Below, piece after piece: positions 6,817-14,900 of a stretch of DNA of 22,971 bases. The notes below the pieces were generated by a model that was not told where the DNA came from, made no database searches, and saw nothing but the letters and a program-made list of their open reading frames with translations. Position numbers and translations under genes: made by a program. This DNA comes from DAOUEG01 sp964595455. Its GTDB lineage: Bacteria; Chloroflexota; Dehalococcoidia; Dehalococcoidales; RBG-16-60-22. Numbering within the stretch: the first letter of the stretch is position 1; every line of letters starts with the position of its first letter. The DNA lies in assembly GCA_964595455.1 (NCBI GenBank), contig CAZQQL010000052.1:1-22971 (forward strand). The letters are read 5' to 3'.

Positions 6817-7141
6817 GTTGTCCTGTTGCCGCCTGGTCCGGTCGGATTGTCTGCAATCAAATTCCAGCCGCTTGCTGGAAGGTCACCAGCCTGGCGGAGG
6901 GGCTTCACGTTTGAAAGGTCTGAAACGACCGAAAAAGCCCGGCGGACTCCCTCGGTCTCTGATGCAGCAGTACTTTTCTGAAGCTGCAACGTACCAGACT
7001 GACCAGACGGTGAAAAAGTGTTCTCTGGAATTATATACCGTCAGGCTGAAATAAGGAAACAAGCCGGCATACCTGCCGATATCTTTTTGCGGATATCGAC
7101 AGGCATATCGAAAAAAAAGGACGGACTATACCGGCCTGCTT
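6817..7141 (-). promoter_or_regulatory. Leader and promoter region of the MATE gene
   Basis: This 325-nt gene-free stretch contains, in the direction of transcription, an imperfect inverted repeat (about 7069-7106; arms CCTGCCGATATC and GATATCGACAGG) that could end the SDR transcript. Next is a perfect TATAAT -10 (7030-7035, minus strand) without a good -35. Then comes a leader of roughly 200 nt with a 7-bp hairpin TTCCAGC-CGCTT-GCTGGAA (6862-6880) close to the start codon. The long leader suggests post-transcriptional control of the transporter, but I could not assign it to a riboswitch class. Confidence 0.4.
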
Positions 7142-8029
7142 TTAGTCCCTTCTCCCGAAGCTCATGATGGGCGAGAATTCGGTTGCGGAGAGGCCTTTAG
7201 TCAACTTTTCCGGTATTATCTGCGCCAGTTCATCGAGGGTGAAGCTGTCCTGTTGCTTGATGACCTCCTGGACGGGCGGCGGCTCGACGAAGATGCCGAT
7301 GTGCCCGTGCCAGACCTCGAAGATGCGGCCGTTGATGTGACCGGCCTGTTCGCTGGCGAGGTAAGTGACCAGGACGGCGACATCGTCCGGGCTGTTGACC
7401 GCCATCTCCGGGGAGATCACCTTAGAGCCCCTCCAGGCCGCCAGCGGACGTATTGCGTTGGCGGTGACGCCGAAGTCCACCAGGTCCCGGGCCAGGGTGC
7501 GGGTAAATCCGGCGATGCCCTCCTTGACGGCGCTGTAATAGGTGAAGCCCCGCCATCCGAACGCGGTGTGAGAAGACGTGCTGATGATGCGGCCGTAGCC
7601 CTGTTTTTTCATGTAGGTGCTGGCGGCCCGGGAGCAGAAGAACGTGCCGTAGAGATGGGTCTTGACGGTGATGTCCCAGTCCTCGGTAGTGACTTCATAT
7701 ATGTCATGGGGGTCCCGGACGACGCCGGCGTTATTGACGAGGATATCGATTCGGCCGAAATTGTCTATCGCGGTCCGGATGATGCTTTCCGCCTCTTTTT
7801 CCACGGCAACGCTGCCATAGCTGACCACCGCGGTACCACCGGCGGCTTTTATCACCTCGACGACACTGTCAGCCGGGGAGTGGGAACTGCCGCGGCCGTC
7901 ATAGGAAGTCCCGATATCGTTAACGACCACTTTGGCGCCCTGTTTGGCCATGGCGATGGCCTCCGCCCGGCCGATGCCATGACCGGAGCCGGTGATGACC
8001 GCCACACGTCCTTCGAGTAACCTTTCCAT
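7142..8029 (-). CDS. Short-chain dehydrogenase/reductase (SDR)
   Basis: A 295-residue NAD(P)-dependent oxidoreductase. The Rossmann motif TGSGHGIG is at 13-20, NNAG at 99-102, and the active site comprises Ser152 or Ser153, Tyr165 and Lys169 (YSAVK). VVVNDIG at 35-40 followed by the insert TSYDGRGSSHSPADSVVEVI is typical of the SDR branch related to the dehydrogenase part of multifunctional beta-oxidation enzyme 2, so a hydroxyacyl-type substrate is plausible but unproven. A C-terminal extension (about 235-295) goes beyond the SDR core. GAGG lies 6 nt before the ATG. It lies downstream of the cupin gene on the same strand, separated by 170 nt that hold a MITE-like repeat. Confidence 0.9.
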   Translation of the reverse strand: MERLLEGRVAVITGSGHGIGRAEAIAMAKQGAKVVVNDIGTSYDGRGSSHSPADSVVEVIKAAGGTAVVSYGSVAVEKEAESIIRTAIDNFGRIDILVNNAGVVRDPHDIYEVTTEDWDITVKTHLYGTFFCSRAASTYMKKQGYGRIISTSSHTAFGWRGFTYYSAVKEGIAGFTRTLARDLVDFGVTANAIRPLAAWRGSKVISPEMAVNSPDDVAVLVTYLASEQAGHINGRIFEVWHGHIGIFVEPPPVQEVIKQQDSFTLDELAQIIPEKLTKGLSATEFSPIMSFGRRD

Positions 8030-8066
8030 TTTTTCCTCTCTTACCTACTTTCTGGTACTAGGGGCG

Positions 8067-8181
8067 TTTGGTTGACGGAGAAGGATAATGCCAATACGAA
8101 TACGCTCCAGGCGGAGTAGCAATCTCGTAGATCGGGATTGCTTTGCTACGCTTGCAAGGACACAACACCAAGTCAACCAAA
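8067..8181. mobile_element. MITE-like short inverted-repeat element
   Basis: A 115-bp element is bounded by perfect 10-bp terminal inverted repeats, TTTGGTTGAC (8067-8076) and GTCAACCAAA (8172-8181). Inside is an imperfect hairpin with GTAGCAATC (8116-8124) opposite GATTGCTTTGCTAC (8136-8149), followed by the word CGCTTGCAAGGACA. This resembles the abundant GCAATCTC...GGATTGCTTCGCTACGC class of dispersed non-coding repeats known from many genomes. It contains no ORF and sits between the cupin and SDR genes. No clear target-site duplication is visible. Confidence 0.55.
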
Positions 8182-8199
8182 ACCAGACGGACCTGCTTT

Positions 8200-8763
8200 C
8201 TACATGTAACGGGTTTTGGGCCCGGCTTCTTCAGGCCAGTCGAAGGTGGGTGGTATGCCTTCGTCCTTATAGCCTGCATCGATGAAAATCATCCGCTTGT
8301 GGAGTTCTTCGGGTACCATGTCCCGGAGGGCTTTTTCCGTGTGGAGGTTCGACTGATTGACGGTAACGATCAGGAACGGCCTGGTGACCTTGAGGATCCT
8401 CCAGGGGCTGTGGGGGAAGTTGGCCGGGATGAACATGATGGTGGATTTGGTGATGATGTGCTTTTCCATCTCCGGGCCCATGCACATCTCCACTTCCGCG
8501 CCCAGGTCCAGCGGGTTGTCCGGGTCCGTCCCGATATGCATGAACAGTTCCGGGTACTTGTGGACGTGAGGCCCGTGGTAGATGTTGCCCCAGCCTTTAG
8601 TGCCGTACGCGCCGTAAGACTTCGGGCCTACCCAGAATACGTGGTAGCCGTTGCAGCCTTCAAAGGATTTTCCGTCCAGGAAACCGATTGCCGGCAGGGG
8701 CCGGACCGCCTGGACTTCAGGGTCTGCTCCCGAGATAAAGAGATGATCGTACTTATTAGCCAT
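8200..8763 (-). CDS. Cupin-fold protein of unknown substrate
   Basis: A 187-residue protein with one cupin-like metal site: HVHKYPELFMHIG supplies His66, His68, Glu72 and His76 (H-x-H-x3-E-x3-H), and FIPANFPHSP supplies the second-motif histidine, His118. Such proteins bind Fe, Mn, Zn or Ni and act as dioxygenases, isomerases or sensors; the reaction is not predictable here. The start at 8763 is chosen over an ATG 11 codons earlier (8796), because AAGGAGGAC lies 8 nt upstream of it and the earlier ATG has no ribosome site. No signal peptide. Probably transcribed with the SDR gene downstream, with the MITE-like element between them. Confidence 0.75.
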   Translation of the reverse strand: MANKYDHLFISGADPEVQAVRPLPAIGFLDGKSFEGCNGYHVFWVGPKSYGAYGTKGWGNIYHGPHVHKYPELFMHIGTDPDNPLDLGAEVEMCMGPEMEKHIITKSTIMFIPANFPHSPWRILKVTRPFLIVTVNQSNLHTEKALRDMVPEELHKRMIFIDAGYKDEGIPPTFDWPEEAGPKTRYM

Positions 8764-8855
8764 TTTCTTGTCCTCCTTGCGTATATACTGAGCCATTTTC
8801 CCGGTAATAGCAAGCTATGAATGAGCGGGTCTGGAATTATGTTGCCGTAAACCGG

Positions 8856-8876
8856 AAAAAAACCCCTGAACCGGGG
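8856..8876 (-). terminator. Possible weak terminator or attenuator upstream of the cupin gene
   Basis: On the minus strand CCCC-(6 nt)-GGGG is followed by seven T residues. The stem has only four G-C pairs, so it would be weak. It lies about 90 nt before the cupin start codon on the same strand, so it would act as an attenuator in the leader or stop antisense transcripts from the divergent gene. Confidence 0.3.
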
Positions 8877-8896
8877 CACTGGAAACCGCCCATCGT

Positions 8897-8924
8897 TTTG
8901 GTATATCATTACGCCAGTACCAAA
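8897..8924. promoter_or_regulatory. Operator-like inverted repeat between divergent genes
   Basis: TTTGGTA (8897-8903) and TACCAAA (8918-8924) form a perfect 7-bp inverted repeat with a 14-nt spacer, in the gap between the cupin gene (minus) and the tail-anchored protein gene (plus). It ends 13 nt before the latter's start. Position and symmetry suggest a dimeric regulator site; no regulator is identified. Confidence 0.3.
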
Positions 8925-8937
8925 GTACCGGTGAAAA

Positions 8938-9225
8938 ATGACGAGCCACTTCAGCGACAGGAAAAAACAGAAACTGTACCGGCAGTGGGTGGAAAAAAGC
9001 GGGCTGCCGCCGGAAAGCGTCCCGGCTGATGTCGAGGAGGAAGCGGGCATCTCCCCAGCCGGTGAGGGTGACGGCAATGAACTGCGCCTTACCGGTTCGC
9101 GCCGCGGCGGGGTCACGCTGCGGTTGACGATACGTCATTTCCTCTATCTCGTTTACATCATCGCCATACTACTGATACTCACCGCTACCCTGGCCACGGT
9201 TCTCATCATGCAGTCCTGCGGGTGA
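8938..9225 (+). CDS. Small tail-anchored membrane protein upstream of the tubulin homologue
   Basis: A 95-residue protein with a polar, charged N-terminal part (MTSHFSDRKKQKLYRQWVEK, then an acidic stretch VEEEAGISPAGEGDG) and a basic segment (RRGGVTLRLTIRH). It ends in a single C-terminal membrane helix at about 67-91, finishing MQSCG. The predicted topology is a cytoplasmic domain anchored at its C terminus. Family not recognised. It is followed on the same strand after 94 nt by an FtsZ/tubulin-like gene, which makes a role as membrane anchor or partner of that filament protein an attractive inference. The ribosome site is weak (GGTGA 5 nt upstream), so the start is tentative. Confidence 0.6.
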   Translation: MTSHFSDRKKQKLYRQWVEKSGLPPESVPADVEEEAGISPAGEGDGNELRLTGSRRGGVTLRLTIRHFLYLVYIIAILLILTATLATVLIMQSCG

Positions 9226-9319
9226 AAATGGACTATCCAGTGTATCATCGGAAACCGGACTTTCGCCGGTCACCAGAACCGGGCGCTCCAGTGAATGCTC
9301 TGCCAGTAAGTGAGGTCCT

Positions 9320-10447
9320 GTGAACATACTGGTTATCGGCCTCGGCCAGTGCGGTGCCAGGCTTGCGGATGAATTCGCCCGCCTGCATGCCCGCGCCAGG
9401 AGCAAGCGCGGACTCAGCATCATCAACGGGTCCTATGCGGTCAGTGCGGACATGGAAGACCTGGTCGGGCTGACCGATATCGAACCTGACTACAGACACC
9501 GTATCCTGCTGGCCGGAGACACCCTGAAAGGGCTGGGGGTCAAAGGGGACAACGAGCTTGGCGCCATTGTCATGCAGGAACATGCGGACGTCGTCCTCGA
9601 GGAGATCCGGCAGGCCAAAAAGTTCTTTGAGACCGATGCCATCTTCGTGCTCGCCGGCGCCGCCGGTGGGATAGGGTCCGGGGCGCTCCCGGTCATGGTC
9701 CAGCGTATCAAGCAGCGCTTTCCCGGAAAGACGGTATATGCAATGGCCGTCCTGCCCTTTGCCTGGGAAGAAGAGGAAGAGAGCCGGACGGCACTCAACA
9801 CGGCGGTATGCCTGAAATCCGTGGCGTCAGTGGCGGACGCTGTTTTCCTCGTCGATAACGAGTTGTACAAGACCGATGACTTCGTGAAACACGACTATAC
9901 CGATATCAACCGGAAGATAGTCGAACCCTTCTATAACCTGCTCTGTGCCGGAGCGGAAAAGCGGAAGCAGCACATCGGCGCCAAGCTCCTCGACGCCGGG
10001 GACATCATGCAGACACTCGGGGGATGGACGGTGATGGGCAGCGGGCGGATAGACCTGCCGGTGACGCTCGGGTCGATACTACCGGGCAGCATGGGGAAAG
10101 CCAGTTCCGGGACGAGCAACGGTATCCGGGCGATGGATGAAGCGATCGGGGAGCTTTCCTGGCTGTGCCGGCCGGAGGACGCCGCCAGCGCTCTCTACCT
10201 CATTGCGGCCCCCGCCCATGAGATCAACGTCGACCTCATCCGTTCGCTGGCGGATTATCTCAAGAAAGCCGCTCCCAACGCCGTTATCAGGAGCGGCGAT
10301 TACCCGGTCGGCCGGGGCATCATCGAAATAACGGTCATACTCTCCCGGCTGACGGACATAGCCCGTGTGCGCTACTACTATTCACGCTCCACGGCTGCTT
10401 CCGGGGAACAATCGAAGGTTACCGAAGGCGGCGCCGGACAGGAGTAA
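9320..10447 (+). CDS. Divergent FtsZ/tubulin-family GTPase
   Basis: A 375-residue protein. Residues 3-19 (ILVIGLGQCGARLADEF) match the first nucleotide loop of the FtsZ/tubulin superfamily. GAAGGIGSGALPV (113-125) is the tubulin signature loop in altered form (FtsZ has GGGTGTG). KLLDAGDI followed by GGWTVMGSG (222-242) aligns with the catalytic T7 loop NLDFADV and its following GTG segment. Both T7 acidic residues are kept as Asp225 and Asp228, while the usual Asn is Leu. So GTP binding and polymerisation-driven hydrolysis are plausible. The C-terminal domain is followed by a short 25-residue tail without the FtsZ FtsA-binding peptide. Start is GTG with GTGAGG 5 nt upstream. No division genes adjoin it, so it is more likely an accessory CetZ/TubZ-like cytoskeletal protein than the cell-division FtsZ. 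Confidence 0.85.
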   Translation: MNILVIGLGQCGARLADEFARLHARARSKRGLSIINGSYAVSADMEDLVGLTDIEPDYRHRILLAGDTLKGLGVKGDNELGAIVMQEHADVVLEEIRQAKKFFETDAIFVLAGAAGGIGSGALPVMVQRIKQRFPGKTVYAMAVLPFAWEEEEESRTALNTAVCLKSVASVADAVFLVDNELYKTDDFVKHDYTDINRKIVEPFYNLLCAGAEKRKQHIGAKLLDAGDIMQTLGGWTVMGSGRIDLPVTLGSILPGSMGKASSGTSNGIRAMDEAIGELSWLCRPEDAASALYLIAAPAHEINVDLIRSLADYLKKAAPNAVIRSGDYPVGRGIIEITVILSRLTDIARVRYYYSRSTAASGEQSKVTEGGAGQE

Positions 10448-10479
10448 GCCCCGGCCTTCGTCTGCATCCCGTCAATCAG

Positions 10480-11442
10480 TCATTTCCGGATGAACTTCTG
10501 TATCATGCGGGTCTTGCGTGTTTCCAGGAACGGCGTTCCCTGGTGGAGACCCATAACTTCCGCCACGTACAGGTCTCCGCGGGAGTCCACGGCCACGCTG
10601 TGCAGCGCGACAAAGAGAGGGTCAGCCTCGGTGCGTCCTTCGTTGCCGAACTGTGTCAGCAGGTTGCCTTCTATGTCATAGATGCTCAGCCGCGGATGCA
10701 GTTCCGTGATATAGACCGTCTCGTCCTTATCGATGAAGATGTTGGTGGGAAGGTCGAGGCCGGTCCATTCGGTGAGATAGTTGCCGTCCGGATCGAAGAC
10801 CTGGATGCGGTTATTGTGGCGGTCGGCGACCAGGACGCGCCCGCGTTTGTCCGTGGCAACCGAGTGCGGTACGACGAACTGGCCCGGTCCCTCGCCCGGT
10901 CCGCCCCAGGAAAAGAGCAGTTTACCGTCCGGGGTGAACTTGTGGATGCGGGCGTTACCGTAGCCGTCAGAAATATACATCTCGCCTGACGCGGACAGGG
11001 CTACGTCCGTGGGGGCGTTGAAGGGAGGGCCGCCCCACTTGGTGGAGAACAGCGCCTCGAAGAAGTCCCGCTTTTCACCCGCCTCGTTCAGCCAGGAAAA
11101 ACCCGTTTCGGAAGGCTGGCCTTTCGTGCCCAGCGCCATGAGTGGTTGGCCGTCGAGCGTGAGTTTGCTTACCGTGTGATTGCCGTCATCGGCGTAGTAG
11201 ATCGTATCGTCCGGGCCGACGATAGCTCCGTGATTGTGCTCGAAGTATCCCTGGCCCCATGTGCTCAGCAATTTACCGTCCCGGTCGAAGACGGTTACGG
11301 GGTATTCGCCCGTATTGAACGCATACAGCCGGTCCCGGGAATCGATGGCCAGCGAGTTCACCTCGATCGGCGTCCAGCCATCCGGGAATTGAGCTTTCCA
11401 GTCTGCCAGTTCATAGGAATATTTACCGGCGCCGTACAACAT
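10480..11442 (-). CDS. NHL-repeat beta-propeller protein
   Basis: A 320-residue protein built of NHL repeats, six-bladed propeller type: recurring units such as NSLAIDSRDRLYAFNTGEYP, PTDVALSASGEMYISDGYGN, HSVATDKRGRVLVADRHNNR, IQVFDPDGNYLTEW and HSVAVDSRGDLYVAEV. Repeats of this kind occur in ligand-binding scaffolds, lactonase-like and amidating-lyase-like enzymes. No enzyme signature is certain, so a binding or scaffold role cannot be separated from catalysis. No signal peptide; probably cytoplasmic. Start ATG at 11442 has AAAGGAGA 9 nt upstream. It converges with the tubulin-like gene across 32 nt without a visible terminator. Confidence 0.85.
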   Translation of the reverse strand: MLYGAGKYSYELADWKAQFPDGWTPIEVNSLAIDSRDRLYAFNTGEYPVTVFDRDGKLLSTWGQGYFEHNHGAIVGPDDTIYYADDGNHTVSKLTLDGQPLMALGTKGQPSETGFSWLNEAGEKRDFFEALFSTKWGGPPFNAPTDVALSASGEMYISDGYGNARIHKFTPDGKLLFSWGGPGEGPGQFVVPHSVATDKRGRVLVADRHNNRIQVFDPDGNYLTEWTGLDLPTNIFIDKDETVYITELHPRLSIYDIEGNLLTQFGNEGRTEADPLFVALHSVAVDSRGDLYVAEVMGLHQGTPFLETRKTRMIQKFIRK

Positions 11443-11584
11443 GGTCTGCGTCTCCTTTCCACCGTTAGATAATCCATAGGCGTTGGTAGCTGTCAGGGGA
11501 CTGGTATTTGAAGTGTTTACATTGTACTACGTTGGCGGGCGGATGTCTCGCGGTGCGAGGAGGGCTGCAGCATGTTCAATGCAT

Positions 11585-11619
11585 GAGAAGCCCCCGGCCT
11601 GACGAACCGGGGGCTTCTC
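11585..11619 (-). terminator. Strong hairpin terminator behind the secreted peptide gene
   Basis: A perfect 13-bp stem, GAGAAGCCCCCGG (11585-11597) with CCGGGGGCTTCTC (11607-11619), around a 9-nt loop, lies 23 nt after the stop of the small secreted protein gene. The T-tract is only partial (CTTCTC), but stem strength and position fit a factor-independent terminator. It should insulate the NHL gene downstream. Confidence 0.7.
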
Positions 11620-11642
11620 TGCATACTGAAAATCAGCGGGGA

Positions 11643-11894
11643 TTAGAAACCGCTGCCATCCGGGATGCCATCGCCGGAATTGGGCGCGGGGCCTACCGGG
11701 CCGGAGCCGGAACCGACATCTCCAACCGGGCCGTTGGGGCCGTCAAAACCGCTGCCGTCCGGGACACAATCACCGGAATTGGGCGCGGGGCCCATGGGGG
11801 TTGAATTAGCGGCGAACGCCACGCTTGCCAGGCTGACCACCAGGACGGCTGTCAGCGTAACGGCAATTCCCAGGTACCTGACGAGTTTCTTCAT
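11643..11894 (-). CDS. Small secreted Gly/Pro/Asp-rich repeat peptide
   Basis: From the ATG at 11894 (GGAGG 5 nt upstream; an ATG five codons earlier lacks a ribosome site) an 83-residue precursor starts with a clear signal peptide, MKKLVRYLGIAVTLTAVLVV then SLASVAFA, with cleavage likely after AFA. The mature ~55 residues carry two copies of a 16-residue unit, GPAPNSGDCVPDGSGF and GPAPNSGDGIPDGSGF, joined by DGPNGPVGDVGSGSGPV. Asp/Asn/Gly spacing (NSGDxxPDGSG) recalls calcium-binding loops, but no known family is claimed. A single Cys in the first copy could allow disulfide dimers. It lies 69 nt downstream of the giant kinase gene on the same strand and ends in a strong hairpin. Confidence 0.75.
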   Translation of the reverse strand: MKKLVRYLGIAVTLTAVLVVSLASVAFAANSTPMGPAPNSGDCVPDGSGFDGPNGPVGDVGSGSGPVGPAPNSGDGIPDGSGF

Positions 11895-11963
11895 ACTGCC
11901 TCCGTTCAACGATATTGCTCTGAAATGCTTAACGGAGGGAGCCGGGAATTGTTACACTCTTTG

Positions 11964-14900
11964 TCAGTTCTTTTTGCCTGTGCGGCTCTTCCTCGGCAGA
12001 GTGAACCCGAAGAGGGAACCTTTCCCTTCCTCGCTCCTGGCCCAGATTTCACCTCCGTGGTGTTCCACCAGGGTCTTGCAGAGGGCGAGGCCCAGTCCCA
12101 GGCCGCTGAGGTGCTCCCTGTCGCTTTCCTTGCGGTAGTAGGGCTGGAACAGACGGTCCAGTTCACCTTTGCTGAGGCCGCGGCCGTTGTCCTGGACCTC
12201 AACCGTGATATTCTCTTTATCGTACATGCCGCGCAGCGTTATCTCCCCGCCTTCCTGAGTGAATTTAAGAGAATTAGTGAGCAGGTTGCTGATGACCTGC
12301 CGGACCCTTTCCGGGTCGGCTTCTATGACAGGCATCGGTTCCGGTAGTTCAAGGTTGAGCCGTTGCCGGTGTTTATCAGCCATCGGTTCCATTTCAGAGA
12401 TGATCTGCCGCATGAGTGTATCAATATCAAGGATAGACGGGTTGATCTGGAGGACGTTCAGTTCGCTCCTGGCCAGTTCCAGTAGTTCATCGATGCGTTT
12501 GTTCAGGTTGAGCGCGCCCCGGTTGACATTAATGGCCATGCTCCTCAAGGGCTCTTCGGTGATGATGTCGGCGAGGCTGTCGGAAGATGCGACGATGGGC
12601 GTCAGCGGCGTCTTGAGCTCATGGACGAGCGCCCGGGTGAATTCGGCCCGCCGTTTCATTTCATCTTCGAGTTTCTGGCGCAGGGAAGCTTCCTGCTCAT
12701 ATAATTCTTTGACTTCCTCTTCCGCCTGGATGCGTTCGGTGATGTCCGAGGCGACCGCCAGCATGGACCGTTTCCCGTGCAGCATAATGAACTCCGCGGA
12801 ACACAGCCAGATCCGTATTTCACCATTTCTCATGCGCATCCGGTATTCGCCCTGCTTGACGGAGCCTTTCTCGAGCAGTTCCCGGGCAAACCGCATCATG
12901 GCTTCGGTGTCTACCCACAGGTTGATCTCCGCGCCGGTGTTACCGATGACCTCACCCATGGAATATCCCGTCGCCTTACAAAAAGCCTCATTCGCTTCAT
13001 AATAGGTCCCGTCATCGATGTCCGTTATGATGGCCATTTGCGGGCTGGAATGGAAGGCGATGGAGAAGCGTTCTTCCGATTCGCGTATGGCTTTCTCAGC
13101 CAGTCTCATTTCTGTGATGTCATGGGTTATCCCGACAAAACAACGTCTGCCGCCGAGGGCGACCGGCAGGATTGAGAACTGGACGGTCCGGACGTTGTTC
13201 TCAGCATAGATCATCTGGCATTCATAATTTTCCACCCTACCTTCGTTGAACAAGATGTTTAAAATGTCTTCACGCTGCTTCGGGTCCGGGAATATGGTGA
13301 AATCTTCTTCTTTCTTTTCCCTGATTTCTTCCAGGGTATGTCCCGTTGCTTTCTCGAAGCTTCTGTTGACATCGATATATTTACCGTCTTCATCGGTGAT
13401 GACGATGGAATCCGGACTGGCATGGAACGCGACGGAGAATTTTTCTTCCGAGTCACGGAGCGCCTGTTCGGCTAACTTTCGTTCGGTGATATCATGGGAA
13501 ATCCCGAGAAGGCATGTTGTACCGGCGAGGTTGATCGGCTGGATAGAAAGCAGGACATCCAGCACTTTTCCGGACCTTGAGCGAATGCGGCACTCGAAAT
13601 CGTTTACCCGCCCCCTCTCCATCATGATTTTGTTTATCTCCTGCGCCTGCAGGGGATCGACAAAGTTATCGTGCGCCTGGTACGTGCCGATCTTCTCTTC
13701 TCTCTTGTAACCGTACATCCGCTCGTAGGCTTTATTGATGTCCAGGTATTTCCCTTCACGCGTGGTGATGATGATGGCATCCGGGCTGGAATGGAAGGCG
13801 ATGGAGAACCGTTCTTCCGACTGACGGAGGGCTTCTTCCGCTATCTTACGTTCAGTAATGTCATGGGTCATACCCAGGTAGCGTTTCTTACCGGCCAGGG
13901 TTATGGGCGATACCGTAAACAGCGCTGTGTGAACGCTGCCGTCACCGTACTTCACCCGGCATTCATAGTTGTTGATGCTACCTTCTCCGTAGAACATCCT
14001 TAATATTTCATCACGCTCTTCTTTAACCGGGAAAAAGTTATTGACTGCTTCCTGGCTGTTCGCCACTTGCTCCCTGGTGAACCCTGTGTTTTTCGTGAAG
14101 GCGGCTTTGACGTCGATAAAGTTGCCTACGTCGTCGGCTATAGCGATAGGGTCCGGGTTAGCGTGAAATGCGACCGCGAATTTCTCTTCAGAATCCCGTA
14201 AGTCCTGCTCCGCCTGTTTCCGTGCTGAAATGTCACGGACGATACAGAAAATTAATTTAACATCCCCAATAATAGCCCCATTCGTACTTATTTCAACATC
14301 CAGGAGCGAGCCGTCTTTACGCCGGTGCACGGTCTCGAAGTGTTCTCCTTTTTCATCTACTAATGACAGCATTACTCTGAGCTGTTCCCGGGTGTTGATG
14401 TGGTCCCAATCCCACACCATGAGATGCTGCATTTCTACCGCGGTGTAACCGAGCATTTCAGCAAAACGCCGGTTGGCCTCATAGACACTGCCATCTTCCC
14501 TGAGGATCACTATCCCGTCCTTGGACTGCTCCATGAGGATCCGGCGCCGGGCAGCTTCAACGGCCAGGGCTTCTTCAGCTTTCTTGCGCTCCGTAATGTC
14601 CGTGCTGACGGATATCCAGCAGGGTTCGCCATCAAGGACTATTCTTTCCATGGAAAACAGGACGATGCGTTTATCTCCGGATTTGGTAACGAACTCCGAT
14701 TCCAAAGCGAACAGGCGACCTTCTTTTTCCAGTTGAGCTACTCTCTGCATGCCTTCTTCAAGTGAATCCGCCCCATTAAATTCATTGGTGGTATGACCAA
14801 TGACTTCCTCCCGTGTGAACCCGAAGATATTGGTAAAAGCTTCATTAATCTCCAGGAAGACGCCGGTATCGTTCGTTATAGCAATACCGTCAGGGGAGGC

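Noticed and set aside
5941..6981. 346-codon open frame antisense to the MATE gene
   Set aside because: The translation is rich in Arg, Asp, Pro and Gly without domain features and lies over a clear membrane transporter gene.
8815..9138. 107-codon minus-strand frame opposite the tail-anchored protein gene
   Set aside because: Lower plausibility than the plus-strand frame, which shows a clean membrane helix and fits before the tubulin-like gene; no ribosome site for the minus frame was seen.
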